From Arthrobacter pigmenti (GTDB lineage Bacteria > Actinomycetota > Actinomycetes > Actinomycetales > Micrococcaceae): a stretch of DNA of 64,000 nt. The stretch spans positions 1,736,001-1,800,000 of the forward strand of contig NZ_JAATJL010000001.1 in NCBI RefSeq assembly GCF_011927905.1. Direction: 5' to 3'. Position numbers and translations under genes: made by a program. Every line of letters begins with the position of its first letter. Within the stretch, counting starts at the first letter, position 1. Shown piece after piece: positions 1 to 8,269 of the stretch. The notes under the pieces are model-generated. The model did not search any database and was not told the origin of the DNA. It saw only the letters and a list, made by a program, of their open reading frames with translations.

Positions 1-1
1 A

Positions 2-442
2 CCCTCTCGATTCGGAGAGCCGATAGCCCGGCTGACGCCCGTCGGTCCACGCTTTGACCAGCCCTCCTACACCGACAACTTCTACGAGGCCGTCGGCGGC
101 CACGATACATTCTTACGTCTGGTGGACGTGTTCTATGACGGTGTCGCGGGCGATGAACTTCTCCGGCCGATGTACCCCGAAGAGAACCTCGGGCCGGCAA
201 AGGAACGGTTGCTCATGTTCCTGGAGCAGTACTGGGGCGGACCCAAGACCTACGGTGAGCAGCGTGGCCACCCCCGCCTGCGGATGCGCCACCAGCCGTT
301 CCAGGTCACGCCCGCGGCCCGTGACCGCTGGCTGGCGCACATGCGCGATGCCGTCGATTCGCTCGAACTTTCACCGCTTCACGAGGCCACACTATGGGAT
401 TACCTTGAGCGCGCGGCCCATTCGATGGTGAACTCGGCCTAA
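2..442 (+). CDS. glbO: truncated haemoglobin trHbO, 5' end outside window
   Basis: The reading frame is open from the first complete codon of the window to TAA at 440-442, with no start codon in frame, so the gene begins upstream. The visible 146 codons include a short N-terminal extension and then the group II truncated globin fold. Seen directly are FYDGV (B10 Tyr), [16 protein letters not shown], and [13 protein letters not shown], which carries the proximal haem-ligating His; WLAHM supplies the G8 Trp. These segments match the trHbO/GlbO family of actinobacteria closely, proteins of about 130 residues linked to O2 or NO handling. Its position close to ettA and a second ssb resembles the mycobacterial glbO neighbourhood. 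The family call is secure; only the start is unknown. Confidence 0.9.
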   Translation, partial: PSRFGEPIARLTPVGPRFDQPSYTDNFYEAVGGHDTFLRLVDVFYDGVAGDELLRPMYPEENLGPAKERLLMFLEQYWGGPKTYGEQRGHPRLRMRHQPFQVTPAARDRWLAHMRDAVDSLELSPLHEATLWDYLERAAHSMVNSA

Positions 443-466
443 CGCAGGATGATCAGGTGGGCTGTT

Positions 467-1138
467 TCAGAGGACGGCGGCACGCCGAACGAGGATGTGC
501 CCGCCCGGTGTGCTGATCCGTGTCCAGCGTCCGTTCGTGAACACGTTCGCCTGCGCACCGGGTACGCAGAAGCCAAGCGCAAAGGCCCCGAATGCGGCCC
601 CGGCGGGAAGTCCCGTTGAAACCTCGGCTACGTTGCGGCCCCAAACAGCTCCGCGGGCGTTGTTCACGATGATCGCTCCGTGGTTGCTTGGTACGCTCTG
701 GGCGATCTCCCGAATTCCTTCTCTTGCATGATCGAGCAGCACATCCGTTGGAACCGTACCGGCAGGACGCCACCCCGAGCGCGGCGGCAACACTCCGGCC
801 CAGGTCTCGGTCACCGTGGTGGGCGGCACGGACAGGACGAGGTCGCCTTCTTCCATCCGCGCGAGGCGGTCAGCCACCGATGCAAGGGCGACAGTCGTGT
901 CGAGCCGGCTTGCTGCGTCCAGCGGCATGGTCCGCAGGCCCAGGACTGTGGGAGTTGCTTCGCCGAGGATCCGTGGTCCGAGAATGCAGACGTACGCCGC
1001 AAGTACGTTCGATGACGCCTGCAAGCGGACTGCCCCGTCTTCAGCTGCCCGCGCACGCCCCACGAAGGTCCTGAGGTCGGAAACCACCTGTGGGTCGGAA
1101 AAGGCGAGCTCGGACGTGTTGGTGGAAAGGCTGGCCAT
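467..1138 (-). CDS. conserved hypothetical protein, 223 aa
   Basis: Converges with the globin gene, 24 bases apart. The ATG at 1138 is preceded by a GAGAGGA-like ribosome-binding site. The protein is rich in Ala, Thr and Val, with no clear signal peptide, transmembrane segment or metal motif. A middle stretch (VADRLARMEEGDLVLSV) looks helical, and the C-terminal third is Gly-rich (GLPAGAAFGAFALGF) and could form a small beta-rich fold. I do not recognise the family. Codon use is normal for the region, so I treat it as a real gene of unknown function; its neighbours (globin, thioesterase) do not identify it. Confidence 0.65.
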   Translation of the reverse strand: MASLSTNTSELAFSDPQVVSDLRTFVGRARAAEDGAVRLQASSNVLAAYVCILGPRILGEATPTVLGLRTMPLDAASRLDTTVALASVADRLARMEEGDLVLSVPPTTVTETWAGVLPPRSGWRPAGTVPTDVLLDHAREGIREIAQSVPSNHGAIIVNNARGAVWGRNVAEVSTGLPAGAAFGAFALGFCVPGAQANVFTNGRWTRISTPGGHILVRRAAVL

Positions 1139-1354
1139 ACCGCAATCCTCTCATCCACCCGGCAGCCGAAACCATTTCGTGTGACCTCCGGCCCTCGTTC
1201 GTCCCGTCAGCATTGAGCGTGCGATTGCACACCGCGTCCGCGGTTGAGGCGGCGGAGTGCGCAGTCTATTGTCAGTGGTGGCCCTGTAGCTCATCGACCG
1301 GTGGCGTGCGGCCTGTCACAACATCTGCCCCCGTGCAAGGAGCTAACCACCACA

Positions 1355-2311
1355 ATGTCAGCTGATCCCGCGCAGGATCCCACTGCCGCCCTCGTCAGCC
1401 TGCTCAACCTCGACAGCGCAGCGGGCGCCCAGACGGACGAGGAGATCTTCGTGGCGACGCCCGTGCGGCAGCCCGGCAAGAGGATCTTCGGCGGCCAGGT
1501 ATTGGCACAGGCGCTCGTTGCGGCAATCCGAACAGTCGACACAGTGAGATCAGTGCATTCCATGCACGGGTACTTCCTCAGGGCCGGAGATGCGGCCCTG
1601 CCAATCACGTTCGGGGTCCAGCGCCTCCGCGACGGGCGTTCCTTTTCGGCCCGCCGGGTTCACGCCTACCAGAACGGCGTGCCGATACTGTCGATGATCG
1701 CCTCCTTCCAGCAGCCCGACGACGGCATCACCCATCAGGAGCCCATGCCGGGCAACATCCCCGAACCGGAGTCCCTGCCCTCAACGGCAGACCTCCTGGG
1801 CAGGTTCGACCACCCGGTAGCGAAGGCGTGGGCGTATGACCGGCCATTCGACATCCGCCACGTCGATTCACCGCTTTATGTAGAGAACACAGGGGCAAAG
1901 GAACCGGTCAATGCCGTGTGGATGAAGACTTTCGGCCCGATGCCGGAGGATCCGAGCGTTCATCAGGCAGCCCTGGCTTATGCCAGCGACTACACGCTGC
2001 TGGAATCTATCCTCCGTCCACACGACCTGACCTGGATTCACCCTGGGATGAGCGTGGCCAGCCTGGACCACGCAATGTGGTGGCATCGTCCGGTCAAGGT
2101 TGATGAGTGGCTACTGTACGTGCAGGCCTCGCCCAGCGCGTCCGGAGCCCGCGGCCTGGCGACAGGGAAAATTTACAGCCGAGGTGGAGAACTCGTGGCC
2201 ACCGTCGCCCAGGAAGGCATGGTGCGGGTTCCGTCCGACGTCGGAAACCGGGTAAAGGGCGCTGTCCAGAAGAAGCTGATGGATCAAAAGATGCGCCGCT
2301 GGAAAGCCTGA
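1355..2311 (+). CDS. tesB: acyl-CoA thioesterase II
   Basis: A 318-residue double-hotdog thioesterase that hydrolyses acyl-CoA to free fatty acid and CoA. The start at 1355 is chosen because AAGGAGCT lies about 10 bases upstream; the frame is open further upstream without family similarity. The N-terminal hotdog has RIFGGQVLAQAL and HSMHGYFLRAG, the hallmark of the TesB family. The second hotdog contains YASDYTLLES (catalytic Asp region), SLDHAMWWHRP and, near the end, ATVAQEGMVR (catalytic Gln). The length matches the family (about 285-320). It is monocistronic and converges on ettA across a perfect hairpin. A role in acyl-CoA turnover fits the lipid genes elsewhere in the window, but the chain-length preference cannot be read from sequence. 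Confidence 0.93.
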   Translation: MSADPAQDPTAALVSLLNLDSAAGAQTDEEIFVATPVRQPGKRIFGGQVLAQALVAAIRTVDTVRSVHSMHGYFLRAGDAALPITFGVQRLRDGRSFSARRVHAYQNGVPILSMIASFQQPDDGITHQEPMPGNIPEPESLPSTADLLGRFDHPVAKAWAYDRPFDIRHVDSPLYVENTGAKEPVNAVWMKTFGPMPEDPSVHQAALAYASDYTLLESILRPHDLTWIHPGMSVASLDHAMWWHRPVKVDEWLLYVQASPSASGARGLATGKIYSRGGELVATVAQEGMVRVPSDVGNRVKGAVQKKLMDQKMRRWKA

Positions 2312-2334
2312 CTAAACGGGCTGGGGCTTAACCG

Positions 2335-2370
2335 CGAAGGAGCATGCGCAGGACAGCGCATGCTCCTTCG
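2335..2370. terminator. bidirectional hairpin terminator between tesB and ettA
   Basis: Perfect 15-bp inverted repeat (2335-2349 and 2356-2370, arm CGAAGGAGCATGCGC) with a 6-base loop, lying between two converging genes. There is no clear T-run on either side. Placement and symmetry support a shared terminator. Confidence 0.8.
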
Positions 2371-2400
2371 GCGTATCGGGGTGGTTCGCGTGGTGCCTGA

Positions 2401-4083
2401 CTAGTCGCGCGTGAGGCGTCGGTGCGTCACCCTGTGGGGTTTCGCGGCATCCGGTCCAAGCCGCTCAACCTTGTTCTCCTCATAGGCTTCGAAGTTGCCC
2501 TCGAACCAGTACCAGTTATCCGGGTCCTCATCCGTTCCCTCGTACGAGAGGATGTGGGTGGCCACCCGGTCCAGGAACCAGCGATCGTGGGAGACAACAA
2601 CGGCACAGCCCGGGAACTCGAGCAACGCGTTCTCGAGGCTGGACAACGTTTCGACATCGAGGTCGTTGGTGGGCTCATCGAGGAGCAGCAGGTTGCCGCC
2701 CTGCTTCAGGGTCAACGCGAGGTTCAGCCGGTTACGCTCTCCGCCGGAGAGAACTCCCGCCTTCTTCTGCTGGTCTGGTCCTTTGAACCCGAACGCGGAC
2801 ACATAGGCGCGCGAAGGCATCTCGACCTGGCCGACCTGTATGTAGTCGAGGCCGTCGGAAACCACTTCCCACAGCGACTTGTTCGGATCGATTCCTCCGC
2901 GTGACTGGTCCACGTAGGAGATCTTGACGGACTCACCGATCTTGAGTTCCCCGGCGTCGAGCGGTTCGAGTCCGACGATCGTCTTGAAGAGCGTGGTCTT
3001 TCCGACGCCGTTCGGGCCAATGACCCCGACTATGCCGTTACGGGGCAGCGAGAAGGACAGATCATCGATCAGGATGCGGTCGTCATAGCCCTTGCGGAGG
3101 CCGTGCGCTTCGATCACCTGGCTGCCGAGGCGGGGGCCCGGCGGGATCTGAATTTCTTCGAAGTCAAGCTTCCTGGTGCGCTCAGCTTCGGAAGCCATCT
3201 CCTCATAACGTGCGAGGCGGGCCTTGGACTTGGTCTGGCGGCCCTTGGCGTTGGAGCGCACCCACTCGAGTTCCTCGGTGAGCCGCTTGGAGAGCTTCTG
3301 GTCCTTCTTGCCTTGAACCTCGAGGCGCGCACGCTTCTTCTCAAGGTAGGTGGAGTAGTTGCCCTCATACGGGTAGAGGTGTCCGCGGTCCACCTCGGCA
3401 ATCCATTCGGCAACGTGGTCGAGGAAGTAGCGGTCGTGGGTCACGGCGAGGACGGCACCGGGGTACTTCGAGAGGTGCTGCTCAAGCCAAAGCACGCTCT
3501 CGGCGTCCAGGTGGTTGGTGGGCTCGTCAAGCAGAAGGAGGTCCGGCTTCTGCAGGAGCAGCTTGCAGAGCGCAACCCTGCGCCGCTCTCCACCGGAGAG
3601 AATCGAAACGTCGGCGTCCGGCGGCGGGCAGCGAAGGGCGTCCATCGCCTGCTCAAGCTGGGAGTCCAGGTCCCATGCGTCAGCCGTGTCGATGGCCTCC
3701 TGCAGCTTGCCCATCTCATCCAGCAGCGAATCATAGTCCGCGTCCGGGTTCGCCATTTCTTCGGAGATCTCGTTGAAGCGCTGGATTTTGCCGTAGATCT
3801 CGCCGACACCCTCCTGCACGTTGCCGAGTACGGTTTTGTCCTCGTTGAGTGGCGGCTCCTGCAGAAGAATCCCGACCGTATAGCCGGGGCTGAGCCGGGC
3901 TTCACCGTTGGATGGGGTATCCAGACCGGCCATGATCTTCAGGATGGTGGATTTACCGGCACCATTGGGTCCGACCACACCGATCTTCGCGCCAGGATAG
4001 AAGGACATGCTTACGTCGTCGAGGATCACCTTGTCGCCAACGGCCTTTCGGGCCTTGGTCATTGTGTAGATAAATTCCGCCAT
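2401..4083 (-). CDS. ettA: energy-dependent translational throttle ABC-F protein EttA
   Basis: A 560-residue ABC-F ATPase with no membrane domain, which binds the ribosomal E site and gates translation according to energy state. Two nucleotide-binding domains are evident: Walker A GPNGAGKS near residue 40 with signature LSGGERRRVAL and Walker B LLLDEPTNHLD, then GPNGVGKT near residue 360 with LSGGERNRLNLAL and LLLDEPTNDLD. Between them lies the charged P-site tRNA interaction linker (KKRARLEVQGKKDQKLSKRL). The length is that of the EttA family. The start ATG is at 4083. It lies downstream of the small lipoprotein gene and ssbB on the same strand, an association also seen in mycobacteria. The call is secure. 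Confidence 0.95.
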   Translation of the reverse strand: MAEFIYTMTKARKAVGDKVILDDVSMSFYPGAKIGVVGPNGAGKSTILKIMAGLDTPSNGEARLSPGYTVGILLQEPPLNEDKTVLGNVQEGVGEIYGKIQRFNEISEEMANPDADYDSLLDEMGKLQEAIDTADAWDLDSQLEQAMDALRCPPPDADVSILSGGERRRVALCKLLLQKPDLLLLDEPTNHLDAESVLWLEQHLSKYPGAVLAVTHDRYFLDHVAEWIAEVDRGHLYPYEGNYSTYLEKKRARLEVQGKKDQKLSKRLTEELEWVRSNAKGRQTKSKARLARYEEMASEAERTRKLDFEEIQIPPGPRLGSQVIEAHGLRKGYDDRILIDDLSFSLPRNGIVGVIGPNGVGKTTLFKTIVGLEPLDAGELKIGESVKISYVDQSRGGIDPNKSLWEVVSDGLDYIQVGQVEMPSRAYVSAFGFKGPDQQKKAGVLSGGERNRLNLALTLKQGGNLLLLDEPTNDLDVETLSSLENALLEFPGCAVVVSHDRWFLDRVATHILSYEGTDEDPDNWYWFEGNFEAYEENKVERLGPDAAKPHRVTHRRLTRD

Positions 4084-4148
4084 AGTACAAGGCTAGTGCT
4101 TGCAATCCTCAGGGCATATTCGGCGCAGGAGGCAGGACGGGAGGATGC

Positions 4149-4628
4149 TTACCGTTGATCACCGACGAAACAATTGCCGCCTGCCAGCACCGGAAGCCGG
4201 GTCACTGAGACTTCACCATCACGGACGTGCCCGAACACGCAGACGCTCTCGACGGCCACCGCTCCAGTGATCGCGTCGACCTCCAGCCCGGTAGGCGTGG
4301 TGTCGAGGGAGACCTGCACTGACCCTTCCTCGGCACCGGCCGTGATGAATGCCCCGCGCACCGCTTCCCTGCCCGGCTTCGGGACCTCAACCGCCAGCGC
4401 GGTAAGGGATTCCTTGACCTCCGAAGCGAACGCAGCGGCCGGACCGGATGATTCTTCCTGCCCCGGCTGCGGAACGACCTCGCCGGAGCTTTGACCAGCC
4501 TGAGCATCCTTCCCCGGGTTCAGCTCGTCACCCACAGCCGGAGCCACGCACCCACCGAGAACAACTGCCATCCCAACACAGAGGACAACCACCTGGCCCC
4601 GTGCAGGCCCCGCTGTACGCCAGTTCAT
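4149..4628 (-). CDS. small putative lipoprotein, unknown function
   Basis: From the ATG at 4628 the product has a typical lipoprotein signal: a short n-region with two Arg, a hydrophobic stretch (VVVLCVGMAVVL) and the lipobox LGGC. This predicts lipidation of the Cys and attachment to the outer face of the membrane. An alternative ATG at 4664 would add 12 residues and gives a less typical signal peptide; neither start has a strong ribosome-binding site. The mature part begins with a Gly/Pro/Glu-rich linker and then a roughly 100-residue domain with two further Cys (VESVCVFGHV and GGNCFVG) that could form a disulfide. I do not recognise the domain. It sits between ssbB and ettA on the same strand. 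Confidence 0.6.
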   Translation of the reverse strand: MNWRTAGPARGQVVVLCVGMAVVLGGCVAPAVGDELNPGKDAQAGQSSGEVVPQPGQEESSGPAAAFASEVKESLTALAVEVPKPGREAVRGAFITAGAEEGSVQVSLDTTPTGLEVDAITGAVAVESVCVFGHVRDGEVSVTRLPVLAGGNCFVGDQR

Positions 4629-4688
4629 GAGCTTCGCAGTACCCGATGGGCGAGATCCCCGCATACAGCCATTCTGACATGCGCGAAT

Positions 4689-5249
4689 CTAGAAGGGCGC
4701 GGAAGTCTTCGCCAACTGATTCTCGCCGGAACCGGGTTCCTCCTCCGTATCGCCGCCCCCAGCACTGCCTTCCTCCGGCGCACCGGGAGATTCATAGCCA
4801 GCGCCGGACGGGAGTTCGCCCGTTGAATAGTTGAAATCGGCCGGCAAGGAGTCGTCGGAGGCCGGCTGGACACCGGCGTCGTTCCTGTCTGCGCTGGAGC
4901 GCCTGAAGTTGGCTGTACCGAAGACGAGGTCGTGTCCGGCCGAATCCGCATCAATCTCAACGGTGGTGCCGCTCTTGCCTTCCTCATTCACCCACGGACG
5001 GATGCGCAGCCGTCCGGAGACGATGATGGGGTCTCCTTTCTGCAGGCTGACGCCGGCATTGGTCGCAAGCTGCCGGAACAGGGAGATGGAATACCAGTTG
5101 GTCTCGCCGTCCGTCCAGGTGTTCGTCTTCTTGTCCAGGAACCGGTTGGTGCTGCCCAACCTGAACTTGGTGATCGGCAGTCCGCTGCCCGCTACGGAGC
5201 ATTTGGGCTCGGTCCCCACGAATCCGCGAATTGTCACATAGTTGCTCAT
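4689..5249 (-). CDS. ssbB: single-stranded DNA-binding protein, SsbB-type paralogue
   Basis: A 186-residue protein with an N-terminal OB-fold (residues 1-110: YVTIRGFVGTEP, TNWYSISLFRQLATNAG, KGDPIIVSGRLRIRPW, FGTANFRR) that binds single-stranded DNA. AAGGGA precedes the ATG. The C-terminal 70 residues are disordered and rich in Gly, Ser and Glu, and end in TSAPF. The terminal Pro-Phe is kept, but the acidic Asp run that precedes it in replication SSBs is absent. With its position near ettA (as in mycobacteria, where ssbB is next to the ettA homologue), this indicates the accessory SSB used in stress or recombination rather than the main replication SSB, which normally sits between rpsF and rpsR. 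Confidence 0.9.
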   Translation of the reverse strand: MSNYVTIRGFVGTEPKCSVAGSGLPITKFRLGSTNRFLDKKTNTWTDGETNWYSISLFRQLATNAGVSLQKGDPIIVSGRLRIRPWVNEEGKSGTTVEIDADSAGHDLVFGTANFRRSSADRNDAGVQPASDDSLPADFNYSTGELPSGAGYESPGAPEEGSAGGGDTEEEPGSGENQLAKTSAPF

Positions 5250-5432
5250 TCTTCATCCCTTCAGAGTTCGGTGCCCGGCACCGCTGTGCCGTCTCCTCAA
5301 GTCTCTGCGGGGCAGAAGGCCCTGAAAGCGTGCAAGGGCGCTATGTGGGCAACTTCAGCGTAATTTGGCCTCTGTGGAGGAGATGAAGCAGACTAAAAGC
5401 CGATAAACTTGTGCGGGTTCATGTCCGTACCC

Positions 5433-5505
5433 GCCCCCGTAGCTCAATGGATAGAGCAACGGCTTTCTAATCCGTAGGTTGCGCGTTCGAGTCGCGCCGG
5501 GGGCA
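5433..5505 (+). tRNA. tRNA-Arg (anticodon TCT)
   Basis: A full cloverleaf can be drawn. The acceptor stem GCCCCCG pairs with CGGGGGC, the D-stem is GCTC/GAGC, the anticodon loop TTTCTAA carries TCT at 5466-5468, and the T-arm is GCGCG-TTCGAGT-CGCGC. The base pair next to the anticodon loop is a C-T mismatch. CCA is not encoded directly; the following bases are CCG. Confidence 0.95.
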
Positions 5506-5515
5506 CCGAGGTTCT

Positions 5516-5923
5516 TCAGCCGAAGGTCACACGCAGCTCAAGATGGTGCTGTCCTGACAGGTCCTGCGAGTACTCTGCCTTGCCCGCTATCTCTTCCAGC
5601 TCACCCGTTCCGGATCCCGGGATGATGTGGCCTGAGCTTGCTGCGGCAGTGCCCTCGGCCAACCCCCAGTGCTGGATTATGACGCTTCCCTGCCTGCCAA
5701 GGATGATTCCGGTGAACACCTCGGATGCCACATACCCGGCGCCCCGGCTGTTGCCCGCCATCAGAAGCTCGGCCACTGAGACGCCCTCGATGTCTCCGAC
5801 GAACTCCTTGGTGGCGCTCACCCGGTTCAGTTCACTGTCTGCGCCATCGACGGTGTACGGCTGTGGTTCCCATCCCGAGATGTCGAATGATCCCCGGACG
5901 ACCTGCTCCTGCGCTTCGCTCAT
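5516..5923 (-). CDS. DUF3224 domain-containing protein
   Basis: A 135-residue protein that fills the DUF3224 fold, a small beta-barrel related to allene-oxide-cyclase-like and lipocalin-like barrels. Family features seen: the opening GSFDISGWEPQPY, a central GDIEGVS, GYVASEVFTGIILGRQGSVIIQHWG, and the closing PGSGTGELEEIAGKAEY. There is no signal peptide and no known catalytic residue. It stands alone between tRNA-Arg and the mannosyltransferase gene, both within about 60 bases. The biochemical role of the family is not established; the gene and family call are good. Confidence 0.85.
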   Translation of the reverse strand: MSEAQEQVVRGSFDISGWEPQPYTVDGADSELNRVSATKEFVGDIEGVSVAELLMAGNSRGAGYVASEVFTGIILGRQGSVIIQHWGLAEGTAAASSGHIIPGSGTGELEEIAGKAEYSQDLSGQHHLELRVTFG

Positions 5924-5975
5924 CCCCCCAGTATTGCTGCATCCGCCGGCGTTCGCATGTTGGCCCCGGCGCTGG

Positions 5976-7520
5976 TCAGCGGCTTACGCTGAGCTCGGCC
6001 GCCTGCGGCGCGCCCCGAAACAGCGTCTTTGTTCGCGGGTCCAGGAAAACAAGGTAGGACGCGAACGCCACTCCAACCGCCGCCGCGATCTGCCTCGCCG
6101 TGTGGAGACTGAGCTCGATATAGGGGAAAATGTCCAGCTGATCGGAGATCGCGTAGATCATGAAGAAAGACACCACGAAGTACAGCACCTTCACCTGCCA
6201 GTCATCACGGATTCCGGTCACCGCGAACAGCGGAATGAGCCAGACGACGTACCAGGCCTGAATCATCGGGGCCAGGAGAACGACGGCGGCCAGAGCCAGT
6301 GCGAGTCGCCGCACCAGTCTGGAGTGGTCACCCCTGAAGACGAACCACGCAACAAGAATCAGGGAAACGACGGTGCCCACTTTGTGAACGACGTCCGCCC
6401 AGGACCAGCCGTCGAATCCCAGGGCATCGCCGGTCAGGGCGAAAACCATCCCGAGGAACCCGACAGGCGCGTACCAGATCCACACGCTTCCCGGAGTGCT
6501 GAGTGCTCCGACCCAGCCGAAACCGAATCCGTTGAGCCAGCCCAGCAGCCACAGGATGCCCAGCGAAAGCCCTGCTGTCATTCCCCAGTAAAGGAACTTC
6601 CGCGGCCAACTGGCTCCGCGTCCGGCCCACATCAAGCCGATGAAAGGAAGGACGATCAGGGTGATCGGCTTGATGCCGATGGAGAGTGTGATGAGGAGGA
6701 TGCCGGTGACGTGACGCCCGCGGGCAGCAGCGTACAGACCGGCAAGGGCCAGTCCGAGCATGAGCGAATCGTTGTGGACGCTCGCGATGAAGTTGGTCAG
6801 GAAGAGGGGGTTCGCGACGGTGAGCCACAGTGCGCGGTTGGGGTTGATTCCATGGACTTCGGCGAGCCGGGGCACGTAGTAGATGCAGAGAGCCACGCCA
6901 ATCAGCGCCAGGAGACGAAACAACAGGATCGAGAAATCAGGCTGACCGCCCGTTGCGCGCACCACCAACTCTTCGAACCATAGGAAAATCGGCCCGTATG
7001 GCGTTGGGCTTTGTGCCCAGAGATCGTCTGCGCCGATCTGCAGGTAGTTAGAGATCTGTGAGTAACCGTCCTCATAGGGGTTCAGCCCCGCCACCATCAC
7101 CTGGCCCTGGGCGATGTAGGCGAATACATCCCTGCTGAAGAGCGGAAGGGCGAAGCACATCGGCGCGCCCCAGGCCAGCGTCGCCTTGAGGATGATCGGC
7201 CTGCTCTCCGGCCCCCACCCGGCCAGCCGTTGCCCGAGGCGGAGCCACGAGCGGACCAGCAGCATCCCCCCCAGCGCGAGCAGGACGACGGATAGCACCG
7301 CTCCTGCCGGTTCGAATCGAAGCCAGATGATTGGCTCCAACTGGCGTAGTTCACGGGAGGCCAGCGAGAGCCAGCCGACACCGAAGGACCCGAAGAGCAT
7401 GAGCATGGAGCCGACGAATCCCTGGATGATCGCAATCCTGGGTCGGCCCACATGGGGTGTTGCCACAGGCGCGGGCACGGCGGCGGTCATCTGCAGTGGG
7501 TCCGATCGTCGGTGGAGCAT
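5976..7520 (-). CDS. MptB-type polyprenol-phosphomannose-dependent alpha-1,6-mannosyltransferase
   Basis: A polytopic GT-C fold membrane protein with about 13 hydrophobic segments. Family landmarks are FSRDVFAYIAQGQVM followed by GLNPYEDG (the first-loop acidic motif that binds the lipid-phosphate sugar), PTPYGPIFLWFEELV, SVHNDSLMLGLALAGLY and LLGWLNGFGFGWVGAL. These match the MptA/MptB group, which elongates the mannan core of lipomannan on the outer face of the membrane using polyprenyl-phosphate mannose. The start is uncertain: 7520 gives MLHRRSDPLQ, an internal ATG at 7490 gives MTAAVPAPV, and neither has a strong ribosome-binding site. The gene is alone on its strand and diverges from the small membrane-protein gene at 7721. 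Substrate assignment is inferred from the family. Confidence 0.82.
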   Translation of the reverse strand: MLHRRSDPLQMTAAVPAPVATPHVGRPRIAIIQGFVGSMLMLFGSFGVGWLSLASRELRQLEPIIWLRFEPAGAVLSVVLLALGGMLLVRSWLRLGQRLAGWGPESRPIILKATLAWGAPMCFALPLFSRDVFAYIAQGQVMVAGLNPYEDGYSQISNYLQIGADDLWAQSPTPYGPIFLWFEELVVRATGGQPDFSILLFRLLALIGVALCIYYVPRLAEVHGINPNRALWLTVANPLFLTNFIASVHNDSLMLGLALAGLYAAARGRHVTGILLITLSIGIKPITLIVLPFIGLMWAGRGASWPRKFLYWGMTAGLSLGILWLLGWLNGFGFGWVGALSTPGSVWIWYAPVGFLGMVFALTGDALGFDGWSWADVVHKVGTVVSLILVAWFVFRGDHSRLVRRLALALAAVVLLAPMIQAWYVVWLIPLFAVTGIRDDWQVKVLYFVVSFFMIYAISDQLDIFPYIELSLHTARQIAAAVGVAFASYLVFLDPRTKTLFRGAPQAAELSVSR

Positions 7521-7720
7521 GGGCAAATAGCTGAATCCTGAGGAAGTAACGTGTTGAAGGAACGTGGACAACGCACAGGCGCGGTGGCTTGATTTTACCA
7601 CCGGCGCCTTCCTCGACTGTCGGGGATTTCCTGATAAGGCTGGCCGCCCCATCTTCGGCGATTAGAACCAATTCAGGCCCTAAACTGGCTCCAGATCCTA
7701 ACTAACGCAGAAGGCGGTTG

Positions 7721-8233
7721 ATGGCATTGGGGCGCCACCGGGCAGAGCCACGGGAACATCCGACAGGGCACGCCGTACCTTCCGACTTTCCACTGTGGGG
7801 AGCTTTCGCGTGCGTGATCGCTGCGGGCAGCATGGCAGTTTTCGACGTGCCGGTGACCGCGAATGCAATGACCACTGTGGTGCTCGGTCTCGGGTTCCTG
7901 CTCGTCTGGTGGCTGGCATCGACCTCGACGCGTAGGTCGGCCGGACCAGGCGGTACGCCCTCGAAGAACCCGGAACCTTCTTCGACGCTAGCAATCAGCA
8001 CTCCCGCGCAGATGGTTCCGAGGCCGCCTGCCGACCTCGGCCGGCACGATGCATACACGCACGACGATGAACGCACGGCTGGTGCCGGCAGCCGCTGGAT
8101 AGACACGTTCGGGCCCCCGGAAACCGGGCAGCTTCCTATCCAGCGTTATGTCGAGGGGAAGGTCCAGGGCGCTTTCGCTCCACCCGCCAATGAAGGAACG
8201 ACCCAACCGCAATGGAGCCATTCACGAAGCTGA
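7721..8233 (+). CDS. small membrane protein of unknown function, 170 aa
   Basis: The ATG at 7721 follows AGAAGGCGG at good spacing (a TTG just before it is in frame). Residues 24-66 hold two closely spaced hydrophobic segments (FPLWGAFACVIAAGSMAVF and TTVVLGLGFLLVWWLAS), so both ends probably lie on the same side of the membrane. The remaining 100 residues are hydrophilic and low in complexity (many Pro, Gly, Thr, Ser) and look disordered. No known domain is recognised. It precedes orn by 36 bases on the same strand and may share its transcript, but this gives no functional hint. Confidence 0.6.
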   Translation: MALGRHRAEPREHPTGHAVPSDFPLWGAFACVIAAGSMAVFDVPVTANAMTTVVLGLGFLLVWWLASTSTRRSAGPGGTPSKNPEPSSTLAISTPAQMVPRPPADLGRHDAYTHDDERTAGAGSRWIDTFGPPETGQLPIQRYVEGKVQGAFAPPANEGTTQPQWSHSRS

Positions 8234-8269
8234 GGAAGCGTGTTTTCACGGAACGGGTACATTTGACGG

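Noticed and set aside
3103-4158. 351-codon plus-strand frame over ettA
   Set aside because: Antisense to a gene with both ABC cassettes intact.
5433-5505. tRNA-Arg as an integration site
   Set aside because: The flanks are ordinary genes on both sides and no repeat of the tRNA 3' end is seen downstream.
5580-6983. 467-codon plus-strand frame over the DUF3224 and mannosyltransferase genes
   Set aside because: It crosses two real minus-strand genes and their spacer; the translation is a charged, repetitive product typical of antisense high-GC DNA.
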